DNA from: PBB1 sp965229345
Lineage (GTDB): Bacteria; Pseudomonadota; Gammaproteobacteria; Burkholderiales; Burkholderiaceae_C
Direction of reading: 5' to 3'
NCBI GenBank assembly: GCA_965229345.1
Contig: OZ245872.1
Coordinates: 620,001-684,000, forward strand
Length of the DNA: 64,000 nt
The notes below the pieces were generated by a model, which was not told the origin of the DNA, did no database searches, and saw nothing but the letters and a program-made list of their open reading frames with translations. Positions 24,833 through 35,869 of the stretch are shown piece after piece; positions within the stretch are counted from its first letter, which is position 1, and every line of letters begins with the position of its first letter. Position numbers and translations under genes: made by a program.

Positions 24833-25711
24833 ATGTCCAGCATGCTTTACCCCGAACTTTTCAAGCAGCTCGAAGCCGTGCGTTGGAGCATGGACACGGA
24901 CATCCCCTGGGACCGATTCGACGCGAGTCTGCTCACCGATGAGCAGGCGCAGACGATCAAGATGAACGCGATCACCGAGTGGGCCGCGCTGCCGGCCACC
25001 GAGATGTTCTTGCGCGACAACCGCGACGACAGCGATTTCTCCGCGTTCATGAGCGTCTGGTTCTTCGAGGAACAGAAGCATTCGCTCGTGTTGATGGAGT
25101 ACCTGCGCCGCTTCCGGCCCGATCTGGTGCCCACCGAAGCCGAGCTGCACGAGGTGCGCTTCGAATTTGATCCCGCGCCCGCGCTGGAAACGCTGATGAT
25201 GCATTTCTGTGGCGAGATCCGCCTGAATCACTGGTACCGCCGTGCCGCCGAGTGGCATGCCGAGCCCGTGATCAAAGCCATCTATGAAACGCTGGCCCGA
25301 GACGAAGCCCGCCACGGCGGCGCCTACCTGCGCTACATGAAGCGTGCGCTGAACAACGTGGGCGACGAGGCCCGCGCGGCGTTTGCCAAGGTCGGCGTGC
25401 TGATGGCCAGCGCCCGCCGTACCGCGCAGGCGCTGCACCCGACCAACCTGCATGTCAACGAAAGCCTGTTCCCGCGCGACACGGTGCAAAGCCGGCTGCC
25501 CGATCCGGTCTGGCTCGAGGCCTGGCTCGATCGGCAGATCCACTTCGATGCCGAATGGGAAGGCAAGGTGGTTGACCGCATCCTGCACAACATGAGCCTG
25601 CTGATGGAGCGCAGCTTTGCGACGGTGCAGGAGCTGAACCGTTTCCGCAAGGAAGTCACGGCCCGGCTCGCGGCGGCAGCCCAACCCGACGCGGGCGTCG
25701 CGCCGGCCTGA
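24833..25711 (+). CDS. Ferritin-like di-iron protein, acyl-ACP-desaturase-like
   Basis: The roughly 292-residue helical protein has two E/D-E-x-x-H motifs (WFFEEQKHSLVL and ARDEARHGGAY), each preceded by an isolated Glu helix (EWAALPATEMF and MMHFCGEIRLNHW). This is the four-helix-bundle di-iron pattern of acyl-ACP desaturases and related oxygenases. A true storage ferritin is unlikely given the length and spacing. The start is uncertain: the frame is open from TTG 24743, while ATG 24833 lies 21 bases after AAGGAG. It follows the photolyase with no terminator, so it probably belongs to the light-controlled operon. A role as desaturase or oxidase of membrane lipids is inferred. Confidence 0.75.
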   Translation: MSSMLYPELFKQLEAVRWSMDTDIPWDRFDASLLTDEQAQTIKMNAITEWAALPATEMFLRDNRDDSDFSAFMSVWFFEEQKHSLVLMEYLRRFRPDLVPTEAELHEVRFEFDPAPALETLMMHFCGEIRLNHWYRRAAEWHAEPVIKAIYETLARDEARHGGAYLRYMKRALNNVGDEARAAFAKVGVLMASARRTAQALHPTNLHVNESLFPRDTVQSRLPDPVWLEAWLDRQIHFDAEWEGKVVDRILHNMSLLMERSFATVQELNRFRKEVTARLAAAAQPDAGVAPA

Positions 25712-25761
25712 GCCGTGCGGCGGCTGCGCGAGCGTCCACCGGGTTGTCCGGCGCCCAGCCC

Positions 25762-26235
25762 ATGAGCGATTTCACCGACAAGCTGTGTCCGCACGCGGAG
25801 GTTGAGCAGCGAGTGGCTGCGCTGCCCCGTCCGGTGGTGTTCACCAACGGCGTGTTCGATCTGCTGCACCGCGGCCACGTGACCTGTCTTGCGCAAGCCC
25901 GCGCGCTCGGGGCGAGTCTGGTCGTGGGGCTCAACAGCGATGCCTCGGCGCGTGGCCTGGGCAAGGGCCCGGATCGCCCGCTCAACACCCAGCATGACCG
26001 GGCCTGCGTGCTGGCCGCGCTGGAAAGTGTCAGCATGGTGATCACGTTCGACGAGGCGACGCCGATCGAATTGCTCAAGCGCGTGCGACCACAGTGGTAT
26101 GTCAAGGGTGGTGACTACGACATCGAGACGCTGGCCGAAACCGCGCTGGTGCGCAGCTGGGGCGGCGACGCCCGCGTGCTGCCGTTCGTCGACGGGCACT
26201 CCACCACCAGTCTGGTTCAACGCATCCGCGCTTGA
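25762..26235 (+). CDS. rfaE2: D-glycero-beta-D-manno-heptose-1-phosphate adenylyltransferase-like
   Basis: The 157-residue protein is a stand-alone nucleotidyltransferase of the RfaE/HldE C-terminal type. It forms ADP-heptose for the LPS inner core from heptose-1-phosphate and ATP. The signature NGVFDLLHRGHV contains the HxGH motif, GLNSDASARGLGKGPDRP follows, and VKGGDYDIETL closes the domain. The kinase half (RfaE1) is not in the window. A start at ATG 25762 gives normal length. It is convergent with glnE, separated by 19 bases. Confidence 0.9.
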   Translation: MSDFTDKLCPHAEVEQRVAALPRPVVFTNGVFDLLHRGHVTCLAQARALGASLVVGLNSDASARGLGKGPDRPLNTQHDRACVLAALESVSMVITFDEATPIELLKRVRPQWYVKGGDYDIETLAETALVRSWGGDARVLPFVDGHSTTSLVQRIRA

Positions 26236-26254
26236 TCGACCCTGAGGGGTGGTC

Positions 26255-29035
26255 TCAGCCGAACACCGCCTGCCACAGTGCTAGCACGGCGCTGCGCTGC
26301 GCCGCCATGGCCTCCTGCGGCACCTGGGTCGGGTGCTCGTCGAGGCGCGCGGCGTGCTGTGCACGGCGCAGATCGCGGTAGGCGTCGGCTGCGGCAACGC
26401 CTACCGACGGAGGCAACAGGCCGGCGGCTTCGGCCCGCTGCAGCAGGGCGATGTTGCCGACGTTCGGGATCAGCTCCGGGTGCGTCTTGCTGTGCTCGAG
26501 CACCAGCACCTGCACCGCGAATTCGACGTCCATCATGCCGCCCGGGCTGTGCTTGATGTCGAACATCGTGCCCTGAACGGGGTGCGCTGCCGCCACCTTG
26601 TCGCGCATCGCTCGCACCTCGGCGCGCAGTGCGAGCGGGTCACGCGGCGCTGCCAGCACCTCGCCCCGCACGGCATCGAAGGGTGCGGCCAAGGCCGGGT
26701 CGCCGGCGCAGAAACGGGCCCGCGTCAGGGCCTGGTGTTCCCAGGTCCAGGCGGTGTTGCTGCCGCGGCCGGTCTGGTACTTCTCGAAGCTCGTGATCGA
26801 GGTCACCAGCATGCCCGAGCCGCCGTTCGGCCGCAGCGCGGTGTCGATGTCGAAGAGTTCGCCCGCCGCAGTGCGCAGCGTCAGCCAGCCGATCAGCTTG
26901 CGCACGAAGGCGGCATAGACCTCGCTTGCCTTGTCGGGATCGGTCTCGCCGGCGTCGTCGTAGAGGAACACGACATCGAGGTCGCTGCCGTAGCCCAGCT
27001 CCTTGCCGCCGAGCTTGCCGTAGGCGATGACGGCGATCTGCGGCAGGTCGCGGTGCCGCTGCTTCAGGTGCTTCCAGGCCCACCGGATGGCGCAGGCCAG
27101 GGTGGCATCGGCCAGCGCGGACAGATCATCGGCGACCTGCTCGACGCTGATGTGGCCTTCGACGTCGCGCACCAGCGTGCGAAACACCTCGGCATGGTGC
27201 GCGCGCCGCAGCGTGTCGAGCAGCGCCTCTTCATCGACATGGCCCGAGCGGCCCCAGGCGGCATAGCGCGCCTCCAGGTCGGCGGTGAATTCGCTGGCAT
27301 CGAAGCGGCTGTGCAGCAGTCGCTCATCGGCCAGCTCGTCGACGACACCCGGATGTAGCATCAGGTAGCGGATCGGCCAGCGCGCCAGCCCCAGCAGCCG
27401 CAACAGCCGGTTCTGCACCTCGGGCCGTTCGGCCAGCAAGGCGATGTAGCTTTCGCGGCGCAGCAGGGGCTCCAGCCAGTCGATGAACCGGGCTGCGGCG
27501 TCGATCGTGCAACGACCGTCTTTCACCGCGTCGGCGGCGCGCAGCACCAATTTGGCCAGGCGGGCCTTGCTCTCGTCGCGCAGCACCTTGATCTTCGGAT
27601 GCTCGCACCAGGGCTGGACCCGCGCGGCCAGCGCCTCGGGCAATCGGGCGAGGAATTCGCCGCTGTCCACGGGTTGTGCACTGGGTACGCAGCCTCGGCA
27701 GCTGATGCCCTGCGCGTTCGCGGGGGTCGGCTGACCTTCATGCAGCAGGGCATCGAACTCGGTGGCAACGAATTCGCGGATCTCGCACAGCCGATCGAGC
27801 AGCTCGCAGGTGTCAGCGGTGCAGCTCAGGTCCAGGCTGCCTGCGATCCAGCGCAGATCGGCATCGGCGCTGGGCAGCAGATGCGTCTGCTGATCGTCGA
27901 GGTACTGGATGCGGTGTTCGAGCCGCCGCAAGAAGATGTAGGCGTCGGCCAATCGTGCTGCGCTGGCGGGCTTCATCAGGCCGCCGGCGGCCAGCTTGTC
28001 GAGCGCTTTCAGGGTCGAGCGGGTGCGGATCTCCGGGAACTGACCGCCGCGCACCACCAGCAGCAGCTGCACGATGAACTCGATCTCGCGGATGCCGCCG
28101 CGCGAGAGCTTCACATCGTTGGCGCGCTCGGGCCGTCCGGCCGCCCGGCGCTGCGCTTCCTCGCGCACCTTGCGGTGCAACTGCCGCAGGCCCTCGAACA
28201 CGCCGTAGTCCAGGTAACGCCGGTAGACAAAGGCATTGACGGTGCTGCGCAGGGCCTGGATCTGAGGCGTGGCGATGCTGGCGCGCGGCGCGACGACGCG
28301 GCTCTTCAGCCAGGCAAAGCGTTCCCATTCGCGCCCCTGTGCCTGCAGGTAGTCCTCCAGCATCGGCAGGCTGACCACCGGTGGACCCGAATTGCCATTC
28401 GGCCGCAGCGCCAGATCGACACGGAACACGAAGCCGTCTTCGGTGGTGTCGCCGATCAGCGTGTACAGGCTGCGCACCACCTGCGAAAAATACTCGTGGG
28501 CGCTGACCTGCTGCGGTCCCGTGGTTTCGCCGCCGTCCTCGTAGACATAGATCAGGTCGATGTCCGAGGACACGTTCAGCTCGCGCGCACCGAGCTTGCC
28601 CATGCCGACGATCCAGAACTCGATGCGCTGGCCCTGCGCATTGAGCGGCGGGCCGCAGCGCGCGTCCTGTTCGGCCATCGCGTGCGCCAGTGCCCGGTCG
28701 AGCGTGGTCTCCGCGAGCTCGGTCATGGCAGCCGTGATGTCGGCCATGGCCGCGCCCTGCTCGATGTCGAGTACCGCCAGCCGCTCCAGGACCAGTTGCC
28801 GGGTCACCCTCAGCGCACTGGCGACGGTGCGGCCCCCATCGATGAAGCGCTGGATCAGCTCGGCGATGACGGCCGACCGCGGCAACCCTGGTGGCAGCAT
28901 GCCCAGCTCGTCGGCGTAGCGGCGCCGTATGCGCTGCACGAAGCGGCTGTGCTCGGCACGGGCCGATCCGATGGCGTTGGTGGCAGACACCACTGAGCTC
29001 GAATTCGCGACGGTGTCGGAGCGGAGGGAACCCAT
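26255..29035 (-). CDS. glnE: Bifunctional glutamine synthetase adenylyltransferase/deadenylase
   Basis: GlnE attaches AMP to glutamine synthetase when nitrogen is plentiful and removes it when nitrogen is scarce, under PII control. The 926-residue protein has two nucleotidyltransferase domains. The first, around residue 140, contains GMGKLGARELNVSSDIDLIY (removal). The second, around residue 670, contains AYGKLGGKELGYGSDLDVVF (addition). Each has its Asp-x-Asp pair, with a helical PII/glutamine-responsive linker between and a helical C-terminus (SPGGMMDVEFAVQVLVLEH). Length is normal. It is divergent from yhdP. Confidence 0.95.
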   Translation of the reverse strand: MGSLRSDTVANSSSVVSATNAIGSARAEHSRFVQRIRRRYADELGMLPPGLPRSAVIAELIQRFIDGGRTVASALRVTRQLVLERLAVLDIEQGAAMADITAAMTELAETTLDRALAHAMAEQDARCGPPLNAQGQRIEFWIVGMGKLGARELNVSSDIDLIYVYEDGGETTGPQQVSAHEYFSQVVRSLYTLIGDTTEDGFVFRVDLALRPNGNSGPPVVSLPMLEDYLQAQGREWERFAWLKSRVVAPRASIATPQIQALRSTVNAFVYRRYLDYGVFEGLRQLHRKVREEAQRRAAGRPERANDVKLSRGGIREIEFIVQLLLVVRGGQFPEIRTRSTLKALDKLAAGGLMKPASAARLADAYIFLRRLEHRIQYLDDQQTHLLPSADADLRWIAGSLDLSCTADTCELLDRLCEIREFVATEFDALLHEGQPTPANAQGISCRGCVPSAQPVDSGEFLARLPEALAARVQPWCEHPKIKVLRDESKARLAKLVLRAADAVKDGRCTIDAAARFIDWLEPLLRRESYIALLAERPEVQNRLLRLLGLARWPIRYLMLHPGVVDELADERLLHSRFDASEFTADLEARYAAWGRSGHVDEEALLDTLRRAHHAEVFRTLVRDVEGHISVEQVADDLSALADATLACAIRWAWKHLKQRHRDLPQIAVIAYGKLGGKELGYGSDLDVVFLYDDAGETDPDKASEVYAAFVRKLIGWLTLRTAAGELFDIDTALRPNGGSGMLVTSITSFEKYQTGRGSNTAWTWEHQALTRARFCAGDPALAAPFDAVRGEVLAAPRDPLALRAEVRAMRDKVAAAHPVQGTMFDIKHSPGGMMDVEFAVQVLVLEHSKTHPELIPNVGNIALLQRAEAAGLLPPSVGVAAADAYRDLRRAQHAARLDEHPTQVPQEAMAAQRSAVLALWQAVFG

Positions 29036-29200
29036 GGGTCGGTCTGAGGCTCTGTGCTAGATTGTCTCGGGGCGTGTGTAACCCGGATGGCAACGCTGGC
29101 GTGAATGCAAGTGCAACACGTCCTTCAGGCGTTGAACCCGTCCCAGGCTTTCAGCCCCACCACGCCGACGCACTGCCCATCCCGGCGCCCCGCACCACCG

Positions 29201-32200
29201 ATGCCTGCTCCCGAAGACGACGCCATCGCTGCCCTGCTGTCTCCACGTGTTGCCGCGGTGCGGTGGCAGATTCGCGCCATCAAGGCATTGGGCCTGCTGC
29301 TGGTCGCAGCCTGGGGCCTGTTGATCGCGGCGTGGATCGCATTGCACTCGGTGATTTTGCCGCACATCGACCGATGGCGAGCGCCGATCGAACAGTACGC
29401 CAGCCAGTTTCTGGGGCAGCCTGTGCGCATCGGCGAGGTCATCGTCAACAGCCGTGGCTGGCTGCCGACGCTGGAGTTGCGCGACGTGGCTTTGCTCGAC
29501 GCTCAGGCCAGAGCCGTGTTGCAGCTGCCTCGGGTGGTCGGTGCGTTGTCGGCGAAGTCCATCTTTGCCTTGCAGCCGCGCTTCACGCAGTTGCTGATCG
29601 ACGGTGCCGATCTCGAGGTGCACCGCGATGCCGACGGCAGGGTCTTCGTGGCCGGGTTCGAAGTCAGCGCCGCCAATGGCGACCACCGGCCGTTGTCCAG
29701 CTGGCTGTTCAAGCAGCATGAGGTGGTCTTGCGCAACGGCGTCGTGCGCTGGAGCGATGCCCTGCATCCGAGCGAGCCACAGCGCTTCGCCGATGTGCAG
29801 TGGGTGATGCGAAACAGCCTGCGTCGCCATGACCTGCGCATCGATGTGACGCCGCCCGAGAACTGGGGAGACCGTGTCACGCTGATCGGGCGCTTCACCC
29901 AGCCGCTACTGGCCGAGCCTTCCGACTGGAGGCGCTGGCGTGGAACCTTGTATGCCAGCGTGCCGAAGCTGGATGTCGCCGCCTTGCAGCCGCATGTCAC
30001 GTTGCCTGCGGGGCTGACGCAGGCCCACGGCGCCGTGCGGGCATGGATCGAGGTGGCCGAGGGGCAGGCCGATGTGGCCACGCTGGATGTGGCGCTGCGG
30101 GAGGTGCGCCTGAAGCCGCACCCCGACCGCGACGCGCTGGCGTTCGCCGACATGTCCGGGCGGCTGGTCGGTCGGCGTGATGCGCAGGGCATGGCGCTGG
30201 AGGCGCGCGAGTTCGGCTTCGCCACGCCCGACGGCCTGCGCTGGCCGGCCAGCACGGTGGCAGTGCGCTGGCAGCAGTCACCGACAGGCGAGGTGACCGG
30301 TGGCCAGCTGAGCGCCGAACACCTGGACCTCGCCCTGATGGCACAGGTCACTCAGCGGCTTCAATTCGGCGAGATCGCCGACCGGTGGCTCGCCGAGCTG
30401 AACCCGCGCGGCCGTCTCGAGGGCGTCAAGCTGAGCTGGGACGGTGCCTTCGGCGCCGATTCAACGGCGGCCCCGGTGGCCGGCAGCGCAGCCTCGGCCG
30501 TCGACTGGCGCTTGCCCCCGCGGTACGACCTGCGCGCCACGGTGAGCGGCTTGGCGCTCGCCTCCGCCGCGGCGGCCGATCCGCAGGAGGTGGGTCGGCC
30601 GGGCGTGCGCAACGCCGACCTGGTGCTTCGTGCCAGCGAACAGGGCGGTGAGGTGCGGCTGGCGATGAAGCAGGGCGAGCTGGATCTGCCCGGGCTGCTC
30701 GCCGAGCCGCTGTTGCCGCTGGATCGCCTGGACGCGGTGTTCCACTGGCGCATCGAGACCCCGAGCGCACCCGGCGCGCCGCCGCAGGTGGTGGTGACGG
30801 TGCCGCAAGCCAGTTTTGCCAACGCCGATCTGCAGGGTGAAGTTCATGGCAACTGGTCGACCGGCACCGTGACGCCTGCAAGCGCTCCGGGCCGCGATCC
30901 GCGGTTTCCCGGTCGACTCGAACTGGACGGCCTGTTGACCCAGGCGGTGGCCGCGCGCGTCGCGCGCTATCTGCCCCTGGGTATCGACGCCGAGGCGCGG
31001 CACTACGTTGAACAGGCCGTGCAGGCGGGGCGCTTGTCGCGCATCAGCCTGCGTGTGAAGGGCGATCTGAACGAATTCCCGTTTGCCGACGCGCACACGG
31101 CCGGTGACGGCGAGTTCCGCGTGGTGGGCCAGGTCGAGGATCTCCGCTTCGCCTATGTGCCCAGCTGGCCTGCGACAGCAACCGAGCCCGCCTACGCCTC
31201 GCCGTGGCCCGTGCTCGAAGCCCTGAGTGGCGAACTGGTCTTCGACCGGCGGTCGATGGAGATCCGCAATGCCCAGGCGACCACGCAAGGGGTGAAGCTG
31301 ACCGGCGTCCAAGGCGGCATCAAGCGGCTGGACGAGCGGCCGGTGCTGGTGCTCGAGGGGGCGGGGCGCGGCGGTCTGGCCGACATGCTGCGCTACGTCA
31401 ACGCGTCGCCAGTGGGGGGCTGGATCGGCAATGCGCTGGCGCAAAGCACGGCCACCGGCCAGGCCGACCTGAAGTTGACGCTGACGGTGCCGCTGGCCAC
31501 GCCGCCAGCCACCACGGTGCGCGGCAGTGTGGCGCTGGCGGCCAGCGACTTCCGGCTGCGGCCCGGCACACCGGTGCTCAGCGGCGCGCGCGGCCGCATC
31601 GATTTTTCGCAGCAAGGTTTTTCCATCGTCGGTGGCGCCGGCAAGCTGCTCGGCGGCGACCTGACCATCGACGGCGGCGTGCAACCCGATGGCTCGATGC
31701 GCTTTGTCGCGCAGGGCACGGCGACGGCCGACGGCCTGCGGCGCAGCAGCGAGGCTGGCGCCCCGGTGCTGGCCCGCCTCGCCTCGTCGTTGAGCGGGCA
31801 GACGGCCTACCGCGTCGCACTGAATCTGGTGAACGGGAAGCCCGACGTGCTGGTCACCAGCAATCTCGTCGGCCTGGGCAGCGATTTGCCCCCGCCGCTG
31901 CGCAAGGCGACCGACGCTCCCCTCGCGCTGCGCTTCCAGACCTCGGCGCTCGCGGAGGCCGCGACCACCGCGGCCGGCCCGGCCCGTGACGTGCTCCGGC
32001 TCGACCTTGGCAACCTGCTGCAGGCGCAGTATGTGCGTGACGTCTCCACCGGCAACCCCCGTGTGCTGCGCGGCGGCATCGGCGTGATGGAGCCGGCGCA
32101 ACTGCCTGCGTCCGGTGTGGCGGCCACGCTGAACCTCACGAGCCTGAACCTGGGTGACTGGCAGCGGCTGGGCGACGGCCTCGTCGCGCTGCCCGGCACG

Positions 32201-33496
32201 GCCGCAGGCGGCGAGACCGGCACGGCGGTGCCGGCTTCCACAGGCTACCTGCCCACCTCGATCGGCCTGCGCGCGCAAGAGGTGCAGATCGGCAGTCGCC
32301 GGCTGAATCAGGTGATCGCCAAGGTGGTGATGGAGGGGCCGCTGTGGCGGGTCAACCTCGAATCCGAGCAGGCGAGCGGCACCATCGAGTACCGACCACC
32401 GCGCACCGTGCCAGCCGCCACAGCGGTCAACGGCGATGGTGGTGCGGCCGGCGCGGCGGGTCGCATCTATGCCCGGCTGACGCGGCTGTCGCTGCCCAAG
32501 GAGGACACCTCGGATGTCGAAACACTGCTCGATCAGCCGCCCCAGTCGGTTCCAGCGCTCGACATCGTTGTCGACGACCTGGTGCTGCGCGGCAAACGGC
32601 TCGGCCGGATGGAGCTGGATGCGGTGAACCGTGCCGGTGCCCGCGAGTGGCGGCTGACGCGCCTCGCGCTGACCACACCCGAGGCGCGACTCACCGCCAG
32701 CGGCAACTGGGCCGCGGTGCCTGCCGGTGCCGGCAGCCCGGCGGGCGCATCTGCAGCACCTACCACCGTGCGTCGTGTGACGCTGAACTTCAATCTCGAA
32801 CTGGGCAATGGCGGCGCATTGATCGAGCGGCTGGGGTTCGGCAAGCTGGTCAAGGGCGGCAAGGGCGGTCTGTCCGGGCAGATTGCGTGGGACGGCTCGC
32901 CGCTGTCGATGGACTACCCGAGCCTGACGGGGCAGATCAACCTGTCGGTGGCTGCGGGGCAGTTCCTCAAGGCCGACCCGGGCATGGGGCGGCTGCTGGG
33001 CGTGCTCAGTCTGCAGGCACTGCCCAGGCGCTTCGTGCTCGACTTCCGTGACGTGTTCCAGCAGGGTTTTGCCTTCGACGACATCAGTGGCGACCTGCAG
33101 ATCGCCAGGGGCGTGGCACAGACCAACAACCTGCGCATGCGCGGCGTGCAAGCGGCGGTGTTGATGGAGGGCAAGGCCGACATCGAACAGGAGATCCAGG
33201 ACCTGCGAGTGATCGTGGTGCCGGAGATCGATGCGGGCACGGCCTCGCTGGCTTATGCGGCCATCAATCCTGCGATCGGCCTGGGCGCGTTTCTGGCGCA
33301 GACCTTGTTCAGCAAACCCCTGATCGCTGCCAGCACGCGGGAGTTCCGCATCACCGGCTCCTGGGCCGAACCGAAAATCGACAAGGTCGAGCGCGGTCTC
33401 ACCGACGCGGTGCCCAACATCCCGGCACCGAGCGTGGCGCCGCCGCCGCCCATCCCTGCGGCCTCGTCGGCCAGTGACTCCGAAGGAAAGCCATGA
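29201..33496 (+). CDS. yhdP: YhdP-family AsmA-like inter-membrane lipid transport protein
   Basis: This giant protein (about 1431 residues from ATG 29201) has one N-terminal membrane anchor (LGLLLVAAWGLLIAAWIAL). A long series of beta-rich repeats follows, ending in the AsmA-like C-terminal domain (FDDISGDLQIARGVAQTNNL and YAAINPAIGLGAFLAQTLF). YhdP with TamB and YdbH forms bridges moving phospholipids from inner to outer membrane. A longer start at 29105 would add 32 Pro/Thr-rich residues without similarity, so the inner ATG is preferred. It ends in an ATGA overlap with the nitrilase gene, a common partner in betaproteobacteria. Confidence 0.9.
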   Translation: MPAPEDDAIAALLSPRVAAVRWQIRAIKALGLLLVAAWGLLIAAWIALHSVILPHIDRWRAPIEQYASQFLGQPVRIGEVIVNSRGWLPTLELRDVALLDAQARAVLQLPRVVGALSAKSIFALQPRFTQLLIDGADLEVHRDADGRVFVAGFEVSAANGDHRPLSSWLFKQHEVVLRNGVVRWSDALHPSEPQRFADVQWVMRNSLRRHDLRIDVTPPENWGDRVTLIGRFTQPLLAEPSDWRRWRGTLYASVPKLDVAALQPHVTLPAGLTQAHGAVRAWIEVAEGQADVATLDVALREVRLKPHPDRDALAFADMSGRLVGRRDAQGMALEAREFGFATPDGLRWPASTVAVRWQQSPTGEVTGGQLSAEHLDLALMAQVTQRLQFGEIADRWLAELNPRGRLEGVKLSWDGAFGADSTAAPVAGSAASAVDWRLPPRYDLRATVSGLALASAAAADPQEVGRPGVRNADLVLRASEQGGEVRLAMKQGELDLPGLLAEPLLPLDRLDAVFHWRIETPSAPGAPPQVVVTVPQASFANADLQGEVHGNWSTGTVTPASAPGRDPRFPGRLELDGLLTQAVAARVARYLPLGIDAEARHYVEQAVQAGRLSRISLRVKGDLNEFPFADAHTAGDGEFRVVGQVEDLRFAYVPSWPATATEPAYASPWPVLEALSGELVFDRRSMEIRNAQATTQGVKLTGVQGGIKRLDERPVLVLEGAGRGGLADMLRYVNASPVGGWIGNALAQSTATGQADLKLTLTVPLATPPATTVRGSVALAASDFRLRPGTPVLSGARGRIDFSQQGFSIVGGAGKLLGGDLTIDGGVQPDGSMRFVAQGTATADGLRRSSEAGAPVLARLASSLSGQTAYRVALNLVNGKPDVLVTSNLVGLGSDLPPPLRKATDAPLALRFQTSALAEAATTAAGPARDVLRLDLGNLLQAQYVRDVSTGNPRVLRGGIGVMEPAQLPASGVAATLNLTSLNLGDWQRLGDGLVALPGTAAGGETGTAVPASTGYLPTSIGLRAQEVQIGSRRLNQVIAKVVMEGPLWRVNLESEQASGTIEYRPPRTVPAATAVNGDGGAAGAAGRIYARLTRLSLPKEDTSDVETLLDQPPQSVPALDIVVDDLVLRGKRLGRMELDAVNRAGAREWRLTRLALTTPEARLTASGNWAAVPAGAGSPAGASAAPTTVRRVTLNFNLELGNGGALIERLGFGKLVKGGKGGLSGQIAWDGSPLSMDYPSLTGQINLSVAAGQFLKADPGMGRLLGVLSLQALPRRFVLDFRDVFQQGFAFDDISGDLQIARGVAQTNNLRMRGVQAAVLMEGKADIEQEIQDLRVIVVPEIDAGTASLAYAAINPAIGLGAFLAQTLFSKPLIAASTREFRITGSWAEPKIDKVERGLTDAVPNIPAPSVAPPPPIPAASSASDSEGKP

Positions 33497-34335
33497 AGAT
33501 CGCCGCCTTGCAGATGATCGCCACGCCCGATGTGCATCGCAACCTCGCGGCGGCCCAGCGGCTGATGTCGCAGGCCGCCGAGGCAGGCGCCACGCTGGTG
33601 GCGCTGCCGGAATACTTTTGCCTGATGGGCCACAACGATCGCGACAAGCTCGCGATCGCCGAGGACGCGGGCACTGGCCCGATCCAGGAATGCTTGTCCG
33701 CTGCAGCCAGGCGCCACGGCCTGTGGGTGATCGGTGGCACGCTGCCGATCCGCAGCGACGATGTCGATCACGTCTACAACGCCAGCTGCGTCTTTGCGCC
33801 CGATGGCGCGCAGGCTGCTCGCTACGACAAGATTCACCTGTTCTGCTTCGACAACGGCCGCGAACGCTATGACGAGGGGCGCGTGCTGCGTGGCGGCAGC
33901 GAGCCGGTGGCTTTCAGTGCCACGGTGGCCGGCGTGCCAGCACCGATCCGGGTGGGCTTGAGCATCTGCTACGACCTGCGCTTTCCCGAGCTGTACCGCG
34001 CGCTGATGGCCATGCCCGGCCAGCCGCCGTGCGACCTGATCGCAGTGCCTGCTGCCTTCACCCACACCACCGGTCAGGCGCACTGGGAACTGCTGCTGCG
34101 CGCCCGCGCGGTCGAGAACCAGTGCTACGTGATCGCGTCGGCGCAAGGCGGGCTGCACGAGAACGGGCGCCGCACCTGGGGCCACAGCATGGTCATCGAC
34201 CCGTGGGGGGAGGTGCTCGCGGTGCAGCCCGAAGGCGAGGGGGTGGTGCTGGCCGAGCTCGATCTGGAGCGGCTGGCCGCCGTGCGCGCACAGCTGCCGG
34301 CGTTGACGCACCGGCGGCCCGACGGGCGCTTCTGA
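33493..34335 (+). CDS. Nitrilase-family carbon-nitrogen hydrolase
   Basis: The 280-residue protein has the Glu-Lys-Cys triad of the nitrilase superfamily: Glu in VALPEYFCLMG (about residue 42), Lys in ARYDKIHLFCF (about 115) and Cys in LSICYDLRFPELYR (about 158). The motif order and the GHSMVIDPWGEVLA strand resemble the Nit1/YbeM group, which hydrolyses deaminated glutathione. An omega-amidase role is an alternative. It is translationally coupled to yhdP and convergent with the M20 peptidase gene. The product is cytoplasmic. Confidence 0.88.
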   Translation: MKIAALQMIATPDVHRNLAAAQRLMSQAAEAGATLVALPEYFCLMGHNDRDKLAIAEDAGTGPIQECLSAAARRHGLWVIGGTLPIRSDDVDHVYNASCVFAPDGAQAARYDKIHLFCFDNGRERYDEGRVLRGGSEPVAFSATVAGVPAPIRVGLSICYDLRFPELYRALMAMPGQPPCDLIAVPAAFTHTTGQAHWELLLRARAVENQCYVIASAQGGLHENGRRTWGHSMVIDPWGEVLAVQPEGEGVVLAELDLERLAAVRAQLPALTHRRPDGRF

Positions 34336-34336
34336 A

Positions 34337-35868
<1,532 letters not shown>

Positions 35869-35869
<1 letters not shown>

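Noticed and set aside
27599..28996. A 465-codon plus-strand frame
   Set aside because: It is antisense to glnE, which has full domain motifs. The plus-strand product is Gly/Gln/Arg-rich and unlike any protein family.
30461..33151. An 896-codon open frame on the minus strand
   Set aside because: It lies wholly antisense to yhdP, is Arg/Gln/His-rich low-complexity, and has no family motif. Long antisense frames are expected at this G+C content.
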